A DNA stretch of 64,000 bases, taken from Paenarthrobacter nitroguajacolicus. Its GTDB lineage: Bacteria > Actinomycetota > Actinomycetes > Actinomycetales > Micrococcaceae. The stretch lies in the NCBI RefSeq assembly GCF_029952445.1, contig NZ_JAQPPK010000012.1:81207-145206 (forward strand), written 5' to 3'. Of this stretch, positions 8,701-17,999 are shown in pieces; position 1 is the stretch's first letter, and each line of letters begins with the position of its first letter. The position numbers and the translations under genes were made by a program. Under the pieces are notes generated by a model that saw nothing but the letters and a program-made list of their open reading frames with translations, was not told where the DNA came from and made no database searches.

Positions 8701-10604
8701 AGGGGATCCACTCCTGCCGGGTACTTGAGCCCGAGGTCATAAAGGAAGAAGTCACGGTGATCCGCGGTTTCGATCTCGAATGGGCGCTCGTCCAGTACTT
8801 CCAAACCGAGGTTGTGGAAGTACGGAAGGATCTGGCTCAGGCTCTTGGGCTCCATCAGATACAGCTTGACCCGGGCGTCCTCCTCCAGTGCCTCACCGGC
8901 TCCTTCGGGAAGATAGACGTGAACACCGGGTTTAACGTTCCTGGTGGGTTCTCCGGCCCGCTCCGCCTGGGAGCCGTACTTCTCGAAGCGCTCGATGTCC
9001 TGAAGGGCGTCCTCAACCTCATAATCCACGCGGTAGCCTGCGGGGAACGCCTCGGCCCAGAGGGCGGACAGGGCATCTGCGGTATCGGCAGGGTGATGCT
9101 CGCGAAGGACCTCTGTGATGCCTTCGCTCCAGGACCTCGAGGCCCGCATCAGCCGGTGCTCGAGTTCTTCTACGTTGACTTCTGCCAGCTCAGCCGTACG
9201 TGGCAGCCTGATCCGGAAGAAGACACGGGCGAGTGCAGATTCGGTAATACGGGCCTCGTAGTCGATGGTCTCGGCCTGGAACGTCTCACGGAGTTCCTGC
9301 TCGATCCTCAGCCGGACGCTGGTGGTGTAACGATCGCGGGGAAGGTAGACAACCGCGGACATGAAGCGGCCATAAATATCGGGCCGCAGGAAGAGCTTTG
9401 TCCTGCGGCGCTCCTGCAGGCGTTGGATACCCAAGGCCGTTGCGGCCAGGTCGGGTATTTCGATCTGGAACAGTTCGTCCCTGGGGTACGTCTCAAGGAT
9501 GCCCAAAAGGTCCTTGCCGGAGTGGGAATCTATCGGGAAGCCAGCGTTCCTCAGAACAGCGTCCACTTTGTCGCGAACGATCGGAATGCTGCGCACGGAA
9601 CCGGTGTAGGCGCTCGTGGCGAACAAGCCGATGAACCGGCGTTCGCCATTGACGTTGCCCTGGGCGTCGAAGCTCTTGACGCCGATGTAGTCGAGGTAGG
9701 CGGGGCGGTGGACGGTGGAGCGCGAGTTCGCCTTGGTGATAACCAGGGCGCGCTTCTCCCTTGCCCGCTTGCGGCCGGCATCCGTCAGGTGTTGGACCTG
9801 GCGTGTGGTGTCTCCTGCGCGGAGAAGCCCCAGCCCGCTGTCTTCACGGAGCTGCAGGACGTCTTCGCCGTCTTCGTCCACGAGGTCGTATTCGCGGTAT
9901 CCCAGGAAGGTGAAGTTGCCGTTGTCCAGCCACCGCAGAAGGTCCTGCGCCTGCCTCAGTTCGGCAACTTGTTCGGGGTGGGAGACTCCTCCGAGCGCCT
10001 CGGCCAGCTCCAAAGCCTTGCTGCGCATTTTTGGCCAGTCCTCGACGGCGGCACGCACGTCACCCAGGACGCGGTGCAGGCCTTCAATCAGTTGCCCCCG
10101 GGCGTCATCGCTGATGCGGTCAATTTCGACGGCTATCCACGACTCCATGTGCGATGCGTTGTCGCCCTCACCGAGTAGGTGGGCGATGCTGGGCAGTGCC
10201 GCCGTGTCACCACTGGAGATTCCCACAGTGGACGGAACCCTTGAAACGCTGGCCATTTCTCCCGAAACCCGGTCACGGGTCACAACGAACAAGGGGTGCA
10301 TGACCATGCGGATGGCGCAATTTTGGCGGACGAGCTCCGCGTTGACGGAGTCAACCAGGAAGGGCATGTCGTCCGTAACGATGTATACGACGTTGCGGTC
10401 AGACTCGCTGCCGATCTCCACCAACGCGTTTCCGGGCCGACGGGACTGGGCAACCGCTTTGTGTTTGGTGGCCCTTGCTATCAGCAGCTCCGGAGAATAC
10501 GCACGGGCGTCATCCTCCGCGAGGTGCTCATAGTAGTCACCGAAGAACCCTTCACGGACAACTGTTGCATCGGACCGATCCTCCACGCTGGATCCTGACG
10601 ACAT
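5748..10604 (-). CDS. gdh: NAD-specific glutamate dehydrogenase, large (180-kDa) class
   Basis: The roughly 1,618-residue protein matches the L_180 class of NAD-GDH, which converts glutamate to 2-oxoglutarate and ammonium (the Rv2476c type). A long N-terminal regulatory part precedes the catalytic core. The core includes RGGLRWSDR, KAQTVKNAVIVPTGAKGGFF and the GVGDMSGDVFGNGML segment, and a helical C-terminal region follows. The ATG at 10604 is preferred over a TTG at 10610 because GGAGG (10614-10618) sits nine bases before it. The gene runs in the same direction as the CpaE-like gene 58 bp upstream, with no obvious terminator between them. Confidence 0.95.
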   Translation of the reverse strand: MSSGSSVEDRSDATVVREGFFGDYYEHLAEDDARAYSPELLIARATKHKAVAQSRRPGNALVEIGSESDRNVVYIVTDDMPFLVDSVNAELVRQNCAIRMVMHPLFVVTRDRVSGEMASVSRVPSTVGISSGDTAALPSIAHLLGEGDNASHMESWIAVEIDRISDDARGQLIEGLHRVLGDVRAAVEDWPKMRSKALELAEALGGVSHPEQVAELRQAQDLLRWLDNGNFTFLGYREYDLVDEDGEDVLQLREDSGLGLLRAGDTTRQVQHLTDAGRKRAREKRALVITKANSRSTVHRPAYLDYIGVKSFDAQGNVNGERRFIGLFATSAYTGSVRSIPIVRDKVDAVLRNAGFPIDSHSGKDLLGILETYPRDELFQIEIPDLAATALGIQRLQERRRTKLFLRPDIYGRFMSAVVYLPRDRYTTSVRLRIEQELRETFQAETIDYEARITESALARVFFRIRLPRTAELAEVNVEELEHRLMRASRSWSEGITEVLREHHPADTADALSALWAEAFPAGYRVDYEVEDALQDIERFEKYGSQAERAGEPTRNVKPGVHVYLPEGAGEALEEDARVKLYLMEPKSLSQILPYFHNLGLEVLDERPFEIETADHRDFFLYDLGLKYPAGVDPLATGNLLAESFGASVTGVVESDNFDRLVLREGMQWRQVVVLRAYAKYMRQMGNTNSFGFIADTLLGNPDVARGLIELFSARFDPSVADDVRNERQDAARAALTESVEQVATLDADRVLRTFINLIESTLRTNYFQNKEYLSFKLDPTSIEGLPFPRPMFEIWVYSPRVEGVHLRFGKVARGGLRWSDRREDFRTEILGLVKAQTVKNAVIVPTGAKGGFFAKKLPNPAADRAAWMAEGIESYKTFIRGLLDITDNLVTSTDGERLVPPSDVVRHDGDDSYLVVAADKGTATFSDTANGLAAEYGFWLGDAFASGGSVGYDHKAMGITARGAWESVKRHFSELDLDTQTEEFTVVGVGDMSGDVFGNGMLLSQHIRLVAAFDHRHIFLDPTPDAASSFAERQRLFELPRSSWDDYDRTLISEGGGVYARQAKTIPVSEQVRKSLGLPEGTTQLSPPELLRAILLAPADLLYNGGIGTYVKASTETHAAVGDKANDSIRVDGRDLRVKVVGEGGNLGLTQRGRIEAALQGVILNTDAIDNSAGVDCSDHEVNIKIFVDRMVAAGKLEAAERAAFLADMTDEVGRLVLQDNIDQNILLLNDRTRVADWSPSYERLMDWLEKSADLKRDLEALPTTDTLRARLEQGQGLTSPELSVLAAYAKIELGTALRESNLADDPWFADTIRNYFPKQLREKFDAELDTHPLRREIIATVVANDIINLGGITFAFRAIEETSANEVAVAKAFVALREIYDLDPMVAELNALPASFPTEHWSEVHLDIRRLLDRAVRWILGQGMASQPIASVVDAFKPMMAPLRAKLLDYLRGEDKVRISGWLDKALGWELPEHLARRWAELFESYALLDIARIAQTGNDSVEHVAHVYYTVFNRFHVDSLLERISSLPRDDRWQALARAALRDDLYSTVADMTTSVLEATEPNASAEDRLKAWEGLNAEQLGRAKTMFDEVNALEADDMASLSVALRLLRSIVRR

Positions 10605-10661
10605 CGACAAACGCCTCCATCACAAGTTGATTGCTGCGACTCTGCAGCCCACATGCCGAGC

Positions 10662-11972
10662 CTAGCGCTTAAGGCGATGGAGGGCTCTGGTACTTCGTCC
10701 AAAGGAATTCCTCTTTTGATGGACAGGAGCACAGACGAGCCCGGCGATGGCCACTCGCACGTCCGAGTCTGGTGCACTTTCCAGGAGGACAGAGCCTGCA
10801 AGTAGCGCGGCATCGCAAACGGCCGGGTCGGAAGGAATGTAAGCCTCAATGCCAACGCCCGGGCCGTACCTGTTCCAAGCATCGTCCAACTGCTGCCTTG
10901 GCGCGTATCCGACAGCTGAGCGCTTGACCTTGTTAAGCACTACCCGGGGCGACGCGTGGGGAACGGCCATTTCGAGCTCCGCCAGTCCCCGCACAAGCCG
11001 TGGCACTCCAATTGCGTCAGCAGCACCCACAGCAAACACCACGTCCGCCAGCTCCAAGCTGCGAAGGGTGGCAGCATTACGCCTGGGGGCCAAGGTGTCA
11101 AAGCTCAATTCTTCGTCCGACTCAAGGCAGAAGCCTGTGTCAACCACCACGACGTCGGCCAGTTGCTTCGCTCTCTCAAGAACAAGAGTGAGGGCCGCAG
11201 CCCGCAGCTCGGTCCAACGGTCGGCCCGGGTAGTTCCGGTCAACACGCGAAAAGAACCAGACGTGGTGAAGACGTGGCTGGCCGCAGCCGATAACGCATC
11301 GACATCGAGCAAGCCTTGGTCTGCAAGCCTGCACGCCTGGGCCAAACCGGCCGACTCGTCCAGTAGGCCCAACATCGCCGATACGCTGGCCCCATAGCTG
11401 TCCGCATCCACGAGGATGACGGACTGCCCCTCGCAGGCCAGCTCGGCCGCAATATTCACCGCAACAAGAGTCCTGCCCGGGGCGCCCGTCGGACCCCACA
11501 CAGCGAAGATCCTCCCCGAACTGCCCTGCTCTTCCGCCACCTCGTCCGGCAATGGCAACATCGGCAAATCGACCGCCGGATCTGCGAACCCCACGCTGCG
11601 GCCATCGCCCGGGCGACCATATTTGCTAGCCTGTTCCACCAGTTGGGAAATCTCCGAGGCGAGGGCAGCGGGCTCGATATCCGAAGAGGCAACGACTACC
11701 CCGATCGAGCGAAGCCGGCTGGCCTCATCAGGGCTTTCGGTCAAGGCAACGATAGAGACGCCAACAGCTCCAAGCCTGTCCACGAGCGTGCTAGTGAGTT
11801 CTTCGGAGCCTTCCCCAACTATGGCTGCCATCGCCAGGCCACTTTGGCAGGCAGCCATGAGCTCGGCGAGTTCCGAACAACGACGAACCACGGTCACCGG
11901 GCCGTGGAGGCGCTCAAGCCCTTCAACCACGGACTCCTGGGCAGCGCCGACAGTAACGACGGGAATGCTCAT
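10662..11972 (-). CDS. CpaE-like/MinD-superfamily ATPase with deviant P-loop
   Basis: The 436-residue protein has an N-terminal receiver-like region (about 1-115) and then a MinD/ParA-type ATPase. The nucleotide loop reads GPTGAPGRT at 160-168, so the signature lysines of KGGVGKT are replaced. VDADSYGASVSAML and a VVVDTG Walker B are retained. Flp/tad pilus CpaE proteins have this architecture. The upstream gene overlaps by ATGA and encodes a SAF/CpaB-like protein, which supports a tad-like envelope role. No CpaF ATPase or pilin gene is in the window, so the function is inferred only. Confidence 0.75.
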   Translation of the reverse strand: MSIPVVTVGAAQESVVEGLERLHGPVTVVRRCSELAELMAACQSGLAMAAIVGEGSEELTSTLVDRLGAVGVSIVALTESPDEASRLRSIGVVVASSDIEPAALASEISQLVEQASKYGRPGDGRSVGFADPAVDLPMLPLPDEVAEEQGSSGRIFAVWGPTGAPGRTLVAVNIAAELACEGQSVILVDADSYGASVSAMLGLLDESAGLAQACRLADQGLLDVDALSAAASHVFTTSGSFRVLTGTTRADRWTELRAAALTLVLERAKQLADVVVVDTGFCLESDEELSFDTLAPRRNAATLRSLELADVVFAVGAADAIGVPRLVRGLAELEMAVPHASPRVVLNKVKRSAVGYAPRQQLDDAWNRYGPGVGIEAYIPSDPAVCDAALLAGSVLLESAPDSDVRVAIAGLVCAPVHQKRNSFGRSTRALHRLKR

Positions 11973-12613
11973 GATGCCAGGCCCGCCGGATTCCAGACGA
12001 CGGAAACTTTGGCCTTGTTGGCCTGCGCACCCAGCAATTTCGGCATCTGCTCATCTGTGACCAGGACGAGCACCGTTGTGGTCTTTGATGCTCCCAGGGT
12101 GGCCGAGCCGGGAATGATCTGAGTGATCTCCGCACCCGGTAACAGCAACTGCGGGTCCGCGTAGGCCGCACTTGATCCCGGCATTGCCACCCAGACGTCC
12201 ACCCGTGCTCCGGGGCCAGCTTGGGCCGGCAGCTCCTCGTCCATGGAAATTGCCACGGGCTTCCTGTTCAACGCGTCAACTGTGCCGAGGCTTTCACGCG
12301 GCAGCAGCTGGTTCCTGGCGACTCGCTGAAGGGCGACCTGGCCGGCAGCCAGGCCATTCTCGACAGTAATGTAGCCAGCCTCAACCTCGTCCAAACGGAC
12401 TTTGACAATGGAAAGGTCGTCAGCCGTTACAAGCTGGCCGACAGCGATTTCTTCCCGGGCGGCGTACACCTGTGTCGTCTTGTCAGCGCTTCCGACCAAA
12501 GCCACCACCCCGGCAGTGGAGAGGAAAACCAGCAGTATCCCTATCAGCAGCCGGGGATCCTTCCAAGAAGGCTTGCTGATTCGCGCGGCCGCAAGAGTTG
12601 CGCTGGGACCCAT
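11969..12613 (-). CDS. SAF-domain membrane protein, CpaB/RcpC-like
   Basis: The ATG at 12613 has GGGGGAG eight bases upstream. A longer in-frame extension upstream looks non-coding and was not used. The 214-residue product has one membrane helix at about 22-41 and an extracytoplasmic SAF domain (YAAREEIAVGQLVTADDLSIVKV). A C-terminal region resembling CpaB/RcpC follows. CpaB proteins help pilus secretin assembly. Its stop overlaps the start of the CpaE-like ATPase (ATGA), so the two are probably translated together. With no secretin in a Gram-positive host, the exact role is unclear. Confidence 0.8.
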   Translation of the reverse strand: MGPSATLAAARISKPSWKDPRLLIGILLVFLSTAGVVALVGSADKTTQVYAAREEIAVGQLVTADDLSIVKVRLDEVEAGYITVENGLAAGQVALQRVARNQLLPRESLGTVDALNRKPVAISMDEELPAQAGPGARVDVWVAMPGSSAAYADPQLLLPGAEITQIIPGSATLGASKTTTVLVLVTDEQMPKLLGAQANKAKVSVVWNPAGLAS

Positions 12614-12771
12614 TGTGTTTACTCCCCCGGAAATTGGCTCGAGGCAAGGTCGGCGGACCTGCCTCCTCATTCTTACCGGCGGCCTGCATCCAACCCAAAG
12701 CGTCTGGCTGCAAATGGGGCGAAACTGTGGATAACTACACCAAACACCAGCATGAATGGCAAAATGGAGCC

Positions 12772-13011
12772 ATGCCCCGATTCCTGACATTGGCCGATGT
12801 CGCCGAACAACTCCAGATAAACTCCCCCCAGGCGTATGCCCTAGTGCGCAGCGGCGAGCTCAAAGCCATCCAGGTGGGAGGGCGTGGGCAATGGCGTATT
12901 GAAGAAGCAATGCTTGAGCAATACATCCAGGACCGATACGCCGAAGCCAGCCGAATGATCGAAGAAGCCAAATCCAAATCAGGCCAACCCCCAGTTAGCC
13001 CCAGAGGCTAG
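12772..13011 (+). CDS. BldC-like small helix-turn-helix DNA-binding protein
   Basis: The 79-residue protein is a single MerR/excisionase-type winged helix: LTLADVAEQLQ, then AYALVRSGELKAIQV, GGRGQWRI, and a helix with basic residues. Length and pattern fit BldC-class developmental regulators, which oligomerise head to tail on direct repeats. The ATG at 12772 follows ATGGAGCC. Its stop overlaps the stop of the convergent gene by CTAG. Phased direct repeats at 13687-13716, upstream of the LysM gene, are a candidate target. A plain excisionase is less likely because no integrase or attachment site is nearby. Confidence 0.85.
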   Translation: MPRFLTLADVAEQLQINSPQAYALVRSGELKAIQVGGRGQWRIEEAMLEQYIQDRYAEASRMIEEAKSKSGQPPVSPRG

Positions 13012-13577
13012 AACTCCGGGCCGCTGGCTGAGCTGAGCGCAACGAGCGAGCTGAAAGGGACAGTCACAACACCCGCCACATTGCCTGCGCGCCGCACTTC
13101 GCCGTCTTGCAGAACGGCTACATCAAAGTGATCCCGGGCTACCCTGTCGATGACGCCCCGCAATTCGATGCCCCCTGCGGTCGATCCCAAATGAAGGACC
13201 ACCGGGGCGCGGTCCCTGGACAAAACCCTCAATGCGGCGGCGAGGCCCAAAGGCCGCAGAAGCCTCGGAGTGGCCTTCAGCGCCAATCGCCCCAACCCTT
13301 GGTAGCTCAGAACCGAAGGGAAGGGAATCAGCCATTGCCGGAGGCCTTCGACCAGGACGAACCACTCGCTTCCCAGATGGCTGACGTTACCGAGAAGTGT
13401 GGCTCCGCTGGCCAGTACCACTTTGACCCGCCCGTCCCCCAGGCCGCGCAACCGATCGGCGAGTTCGATCCCTGCCAGTTCCACCCTGGCGCGTTCAGTA
13501 ATCTCCGTTTCCCTCTCCAAGGCACGTTCAGCCGAAAATTGTGCTTCCAAATCGTTGAAGAGAGAGTCCCATCTCAT
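13008..13577 (-). CDS. Conserved actinobacterial protein of unknown function
   Basis: The 189-residue protein has a charged, helical N-terminus (about 1-45) rich in Glu and Arg. A beta-rich part follows (VKVVLASGATLLGNVSHLGSEW) that resembles a small barrel, and then a second similar segment (VVLHLGSTAGGIELRGVIDRV). No signal peptide or membrane helix is seen. The start ATG at 13577 lies in a 153-bp spacer shared with the LysM gene, so those two are divergent. I do not recognise the family. Two Sm-like folds are a guess from the pattern. Confidence 0.65.
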   Translation of the reverse strand: MRWDSLFNDLEAQFSAERALERETEITERARVELAGIELADRLRGLGDGRVKVVLASGATLLGNVSHLGSEWFVLVEGLRQWLIPFPSVLSYQGLGRLALKATPRLLRPLGLAAALRVLSRDRAPVVLHLGSTAGGIELRGVIDRVARDHFDVAVLQDGEVRRAGNVAGVVTVPFSSLVALSSASGPEF

Positions 13578-13686
13578 GTGCTCAGACTAGGCTGCATTAC
13601 GGAGACAAGGCCAATCACTGCCTGGAGGGTTCGCTTTGCGATTGGACAGGCATGGGAAAGTGTGCTCAGAATGGACTCCAGATTAG

Positions 13687-13716
13687 TCAAACTGCATCAA
13701 ACTACATCAAACGAAG
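13687..13716. repeat. Three 10-bp helically phased direct repeats (TCAAACTRCA)
   Basis: TCAAACTGCA (13687-13696), TCAAACTACA (13697-13706) and the partial copy TCAAACGAAG (13707-13716) follow each other without a gap, exactly 10 bp apart. They lie 15-44 bp before the LysM gene start, where a regulator would act. The arrangement suits a protein binding head to tail on one DNA face, such as a BldC-like factor. Confidence 0.6.
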
Positions 13717-13730
13717 CTTGGGGGCTTTGA

Positions 13731-14501
13731 ATGGCACGATCCTTTCGCAGGGACACCGGACTCGCTGCGACGATTCTGGCGCTGGGGCTGATCCTTGCCC
13801 TGGTAGGCAACACCCTGGTCGGCCAGTGGCAGAATGCCCAGCGACATCATCAGAGTTTCCCATTTGACCAGTTGGCCGGATTTGCTGCCAGCGCCATGGG
13901 AACTGCGGTAGTGGCTTGGTGGGTGCTTTCCCTGGTGATGGCATTTCTCTCCGCTATCCTGCATCGGGCAGGTGCCCGCAACGGTGCTGACATCTTCTCG
14001 CGATTCAGTCCCGCCTTTATGGTCAGGCTTGCGATAGCCGTCCTGGGCATGAACCTCCTTGGCGGTGGACTGGCGCAGGCAAGCGCTGCACCAACACCTG
14101 AATGGTTTCCTACTTCCGCGCACAGCGGGGTAGTCCTCGCTGCCTCCGTTCCGGCTTCCAAAAGCGGTGCCGGTAGCGCCCTCAACACCATCGCTGACGG
14201 TAACAACATTGAGACAAGCGCTCACGATCCCAGCTGGCAGCCCCGGCCACCCGTAGTTGGCCCAGGGCTGCTTAGTCGGCCCGGCTCACGCGACGCGACC
14301 GCCGCGACCGGGAACGGCGTAGAGGTCAAAGCAGGCGACACCCTATGGTCCATAGCAGCCGCGAGGCTTGGACCATTTTCAACCGACGTGGACGTGGCTG
14401 ACGCTTGGCCGAAGTGGTACGCCGCAAACCGCTCCGTCATTGGGGATAACCCCGCCGTGCTGCGTCCGGGCCAGATCCTTCAACCGCCCGAACCCGCGTA
14501 A
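13731..14501 (+). CDS. Membrane-anchored LysM-domain protein
   Basis: The 256-residue protein has hydrophobic segments at about 10-31, 50-75 and 97-118. A Ser/Ala/Pro-rich linker follows, and then a C-terminal LysM domain at about 197-252 (VEVKAGDTLWSIAAARLG and LRPGQILQPP). LysM binds peptidoglycan, so the tail probably sits in the cell wall. GGGGGC precedes the ATG. There is no hydrolase domain, so it is more likely a wall-binding or scaffold protein than a lysin. Phased repeats lie immediately upstream. Confidence 0.85.
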   Translation: MARSFRRDTGLAATILALGLILALVGNTLVGQWQNAQRHHQSFPFDQLAGFAASAMGTAVVAWWVLSLVMAFLSAILHRAGARNGADIFSRFSPAFMVRLAIAVLGMNLLGGGLAQASAAPTPEWFPTSAHSGVVLAASVPASKSGAGSALNTIADGNNIETSAHDPSWQPRPPVVGPGLLSRPGSRDATAATGNGVEVKAGDTLWSIAAARLGPFSTDVDVADAWPKWYAANRSVIGDNPAVLRPGQILQPPEPA

Positions 14502-14656
14502 CAGCGCAAGTCCAAACCCTGACTCCATAGAACAGCCACCCACTCAGGGGCGGCACCAAGCCTCATAGTCAACCCCAGCGTCATCCCAGCAGAAGCCACC
14601 CGAGCATAAGCGTTCCCCGCGCTTTGGCTCATGTAGTGAATGCCTGAGGTATGACC

Positions 14657-15082
14657 ATGTCCGTTGCAACAGCAAGCCGACCCCCGATCCGCCCGGGCGC
14701 GGGACGAGCCAGCACTTCATCTGCCGCCAAAAGTGGGGGCGACACAGACATCCGGCTAGTGGCACGGAGTATCGCCCAAGCCGCCCTCGAGGTTCTTGCA
14801 GGCACCCGCCCGCTGATTCAACTTTCCCGCTCACTTAACCCGGAATGCTACTTGGCCCTTCAGCATCGGGCGGTCCTGACCCGGAAACACGCAGCACGCA
14901 GCAAGGGAAATCCGCAACCGCACCTCAGCCCGATGGTCCGTTCCGTTCGCGCCTGTTCCATCAGTGAATCAATTTGCGAAGCCAGTATCGTTGTCGCCGA
15001 GGAAGGCAGGTGCCGCGCCATAGCCATGCGACTTGAGCGGGCCGACGGCATATGGCAGGTTACGGCGCTCGAGATCGGCTGA
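14657..15082 (+). CDS. Rv3235-family protein (DUF6459-like)
   Basis: The protein is about 141 residues. A flexible Pro/Ser-rich N-terminus is followed by a conserved region (RLVARSIAQAALEVLAGTRPLIQLSRSL and PMVRSVRACSISESICEASIVV). This is the pattern of the actinobacterial Rv3235 family, whose function is unknown. Two ATGs compete. GAGG (14646-14649) sits seven bases from the ATG at 14657 but directly against the one at 14651, so 14657 is chosen. Its place upstream of the secA block matches mycobacterial order. Confidence 0.8.
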   Translation: MSVATASRPPIRPGAGRASTSSAAKSGGDTDIRLVARSIAQAALEVLAGTRPLIQLSRSLNPECYLALQHRAVLTRKHAARSKGNPQPHLSPMVRSVRACSISESICEASIVVAEEGRCRAIAMRLERADGIWQVTALEIG

Positions 15083-15146
15083 CGTCACAAACAAATCGAC
15101 CCGCAGGCCAGGGGACGATCCGCAGCCCATCGACCTTCGGAGCCCG

Positions 15147-15190
15147 AAAAAGGGGCGATCCCCGGACCAACGAATCCGTGGGATCGCCCC
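15147..15190 (-). terminator. secA rho-independent terminator
   Basis: GGGGCGATCCC (15152-15162) pairs with GGGATCGCCCC (15180-15190), and an inner CGGA/TCCG pairing extends the stem. Read on the minus strand, the stem is followed by TTTTTC from 15151 downwards, so it terminates secA transcription. Confidence 0.85.
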
Positions 15191-15215
15191 ATTTGTGTGA
15201 CTGGTTCGATTCCGG

Positions 15216-17957
15216 CTAGCGGCGCTTCTTCTTCGCAGGCTTACGCTGCTCTTGGCTTGCCGCCTTGGCAGGGTTCCCCGAACGACCCGAAGCGCGGCCC
15301 TCTATCCGCGTTTGCGTAGCGCCATCCTCACCGGGAGCGGTGTACTGCAGCTGGGCCGGCTTCTCCGGAGCCTGCAGCCCCGCAGCCCGGATCTGGGGAT
15401 CGTGATGTTCTGTATGTCCCCCGGCGGCTGAATCATCCGGCACGACGACATCCTCTGCCGGTGTCACTTCCACCTCAAGGTTGTACAGGAAACCGATGCT
15501 CTCTTCGCGAATCGCTTCCATCATGCTTTGGAACATCACAAAACCTTCACGCTGGTATTCAACCAGCGGGTCGCGCTGCGCCATTGCACGGAGGCCGATT
15601 CCCTCCTTGAGGTAATCCATCTCGTAGAGGTGTTCCTGCCACTTGCGTCCAAGAACCGAGAGCACAACGCGTCGTTCCAGTTCGCGCATGCTTTCTGAAC
15701 CGATGGCTTCTTCGCGCGCTTGATAAACAAGGCGCGCGTCGGAGAGGATCTCTTCACGAAGGAAATCAGCCGTGATTCGTGATTTGCCGCCAGCCTCTTC
15801 AATGACTTCTTCAGGTGTGACCGTGGCCGGATACAGAGTCTTGAGGTTCGTCCACAGCTGGTTGAAGTCCCAATCGTCGCCATTGCCTTCAGCGGTTGCT
15901 GCGTCAATGAGAGCGTTGATCGTGTCTTCAAGGAAGTACTGGACCTTTTCGTGCAGGTCATCGCCCTCAAGGATCCGCCGACGGTCGCCATAGATGGCTT
16001 CACGCTGGCGGTTCAGGACGTCGTCGTATTTGAGGACGTTCTTACGCTGTTCGGCGTTGCGGGCCTCCACCTGTCCTTGCGCTGAGGCGATGGCTCGGGA
16101 AACAAGCTTTGACTCAAGCGCGACATCGTCAGGCACCGAGCTGTTCATGAGCCGTTCAGCTGCACCTGAGTTGAACAGGCGCATGAGGTCATCGGTCAGG
16201 GAGAGGTAGAAGCGGGATTCACCGGGGTCGCCCTGACGACCGGAGCGACCACGCAGCTGGTTGTCGATCCGGCGGGATTCGTGTCGTTCCGTGCCCAGGA
16301 CGTAGAGCCCGCCGAGGTTCAGCACTTCTTCGTGTTCATCTTTGACGGCCTGCTTGGCTGCAGCGAGGGCCTCAGGCCACGCGGCCTCGTACTCTTCAGA
16401 GTTTTCCTCCGGATCGAGCCCGCGCTTGGCCAGTTCGGCAATGGCGGTAAATTCGGCGTTGCCGCCCAACATGATGTCAGTACCGCGGCCAGCCATGTTG
16501 GTTGCCACGGTTACCGCGCCCTTGCGTCCTGCCTGGGCCACGATGGATGCTTCCCGCGCGTGGTTCTTGGCGTTCAGGACTTCGTGGCGGATGCCTTCCT
16601 TGGCCAGCAGTTTGGAGAGATATTCGCTCTTTTCAACGCTTGTGGTGCCGACCAGCACAGGTTGCCCATTCTCGTGGCGCTCTGCGATGTCCTCTACTAC
16701 GGCGTCAAATTTCACTACTTCGTTTTTGTAGACCAGGTCCGACTGGTCGATGCGCTGCATGTCCCGGTTGGTGGGGATGGGAACCACGCCGAGCTTGTAG
16801 GTGCTCATGAACTCCGCGGCTTCGGTTTCAGCCGTACCGGTCATGCCTGAAAGCTTGGAGTACATGCGGAAGTAGTTCTGCAACGTCACGGTGGCGAGGG
16901 TTTGGTTCTCAGCCTTGATTTCGACGTTTTCTTTAGCCTCAATCGCTTGGTGCATGCCTTCGTTGTAGCGGCGTCCGGCCAGGATGCGGCCGGTGTGCTC
17001 GTCGACGATCAGGACCTCGCCGTCGAGGATGACATAGTCCTTGTCCCGCTTGAAAAGTTCCTTGGCCTTGATGGCGTTGTTCAGGAAACCAATCAGCGGC
17101 GTGTTGGCGGATTCGTAAAGGTTCTGGATCCCCAGGTAGTCCTCTACCTTTTCAATGCCGGCTTCAAGGACGCCAACAGTACGCTTCTTCTCGTCCACTT
17201 CGTAATCGACCTCAGGCTGAAGCCGGAGGACAACTTTGGCGAATTCGCTGTACCAGCGGTTCGTGTCGCCCTGGGCAGGACCGGAAATGATCAGTGGCGT
17301 GCGTGCTTCATCGATAAGGATGGAGTCAACCTCATCCACAATCGCAAAGTTGTGTCCGCGCTGAACCAGCTCACTGGCATCCCAGGCCATGTTGTCCCGG
17401 AGGTAGTCAAAGCCGAATTCGTTGTTGGTTCCGTAGGTGATGTCCGCGGCGTACTGCTCCCGGCGGACCGTTGGATCCTGGTTGGAGAGGATGCAACCGC
17501 TGGTGAGGCCCAGGAACCGGTAGACGCGGCCCATGAGTTCGGACTGGTATTCAGCCAGGTAGTCGTTGACCGTCACGACGTGGACACCCTTGCCGGTCAA
17601 CGCGTTCAGGTATGCCGGCGCGGTCGCAACGAGGGTTTTACCTTCACCGGTCTTCATTTCAGCGATGTTGCCAAGGTGAAGGGCTGCACCGCCCATAAGC
17701 TGCACATCGAAGTGGCGCATGCCCAGGGTTCGGGACGAGGCTTCACGCACTGCAGCGAACGCTTCGGGCAGCAACGCCTCCAGCGTCTCCCCATCCTGGT
17801 GCCGTGACCGGAGCCGGTCGGTTTCCTCTCGGAGTTCGGCATCCGTGAAGGACTTGAACGAGTCTTCCAGGGCATTGATGGAATCGGCATAGTTCCGCAG
17901 TTGCTTGAGGGTCTTTTTATCACCCGTGCGGAGAAGTTTTTCGATTAGTGATGCCAC
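15216..17957 (-). CDS. secA: Preprotein translocase ATPase SecA
   Basis: The 913-residue motor drives Sec-dependent export through SecYEG. Walker A is at 101-108 (MKTGEGKT), followed by [19 protein letters not shown] and the [13 protein letters not shown] helicase motif. The C-terminal scaffold reads [25 protein letters not shown]. The extreme C-terminus is basic (KPAKKKRR) and lacks the Cys-rich zinc motif of many SecA proteins, as is usual for actinobacterial SecA1. The GTG start has GGGAG upstream. The gene follows a YcaQ-like gene by 42 bp and lies near hpf, as in other actinobacteria. Confidence 0.98.
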   Translation of the reverse strand: MASLIEKLLRTGDKKTLKQLRNYADSINALEDSFKSFTDAELREETDRLRSRHQDGETLEALLPEAFAAVREASSRTLGMRHFDVQLMGGAALHLGNIAEMKTGEGKTLVATAPAYLNALTGKGVHVVTVNDYLAEYQSELMGRVYRFLGLTSGCILSNQDPTVRREQYAADITYGTNNEFGFDYLRDNMAWDASELVQRGHNFAIVDEVDSILIDEARTPLIISGPAQGDTNRWYSEFAKVVLRLQPEVDYEVDEKKRTVGVLEAGIEKVEDYLGIQNLYESANTPLIGFLNNAIKAKELFKRDKDYVILDGEVLIVDEHTGRILAGRRYNEGMHQAIEAKENVEIKAENQTLATVTLQNYFRMYSKLSGMTGTAETEAAEFMSTYKLGVVPIPTNRDMQRIDQSDLVYKNEVVKFDAVVEDIAERHENGQPVLVGTTSVEKSEYLSKLLAKEGIRHEVLNAKNHAREASIVAQAGRKGAVTVATNMAGRGTDIMLGGNAEFTAIAELAKRGLDPEENSEEYEAAWPEALAAAKQAVKDEHEEVLNLGGLYVLGTERHESRRIDNQLRGRSGRQGDPGESRFYLSLTDDLMRLFNSGAAERLMNSSVPDDVALESKLVSRAIASAQGQVEARNAEQRKNVLKYDDVLNRQREAIYGDRRRILEGDDLHEKVQYFLEDTINALIDAATAEGNGDDWDFNQLWTNLKTLYPATVTPEEVIEEAGGKSRITADFLREEILSDARLVYQAREEAIGSESMRELERRVVLSVLGRKWQEHLYEMDYLKEGIGLRAMAQRDPLVEYQREGFVMFQSMMEAIREESIGFLYNLEVEVTPAEDVVVPDDSAAGGHTEHHDPQIRAAGLQAPEKPAQLQYTAPGEDGATQTRIEGRASGRSGNPAKAASQEQRKPAKKKRR

Positions 17958-17999
17958 GTGAAAGTGCTCCCAGTCTCATGCTGCCGAATTCTGGCTGTT

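Noticed and set aside
8379..10178. 599-residue open frame on the + strand
   Set aside because: It is antisense to the well-supported NAD-glutamate dehydrogenase and shows no recognisable domain.
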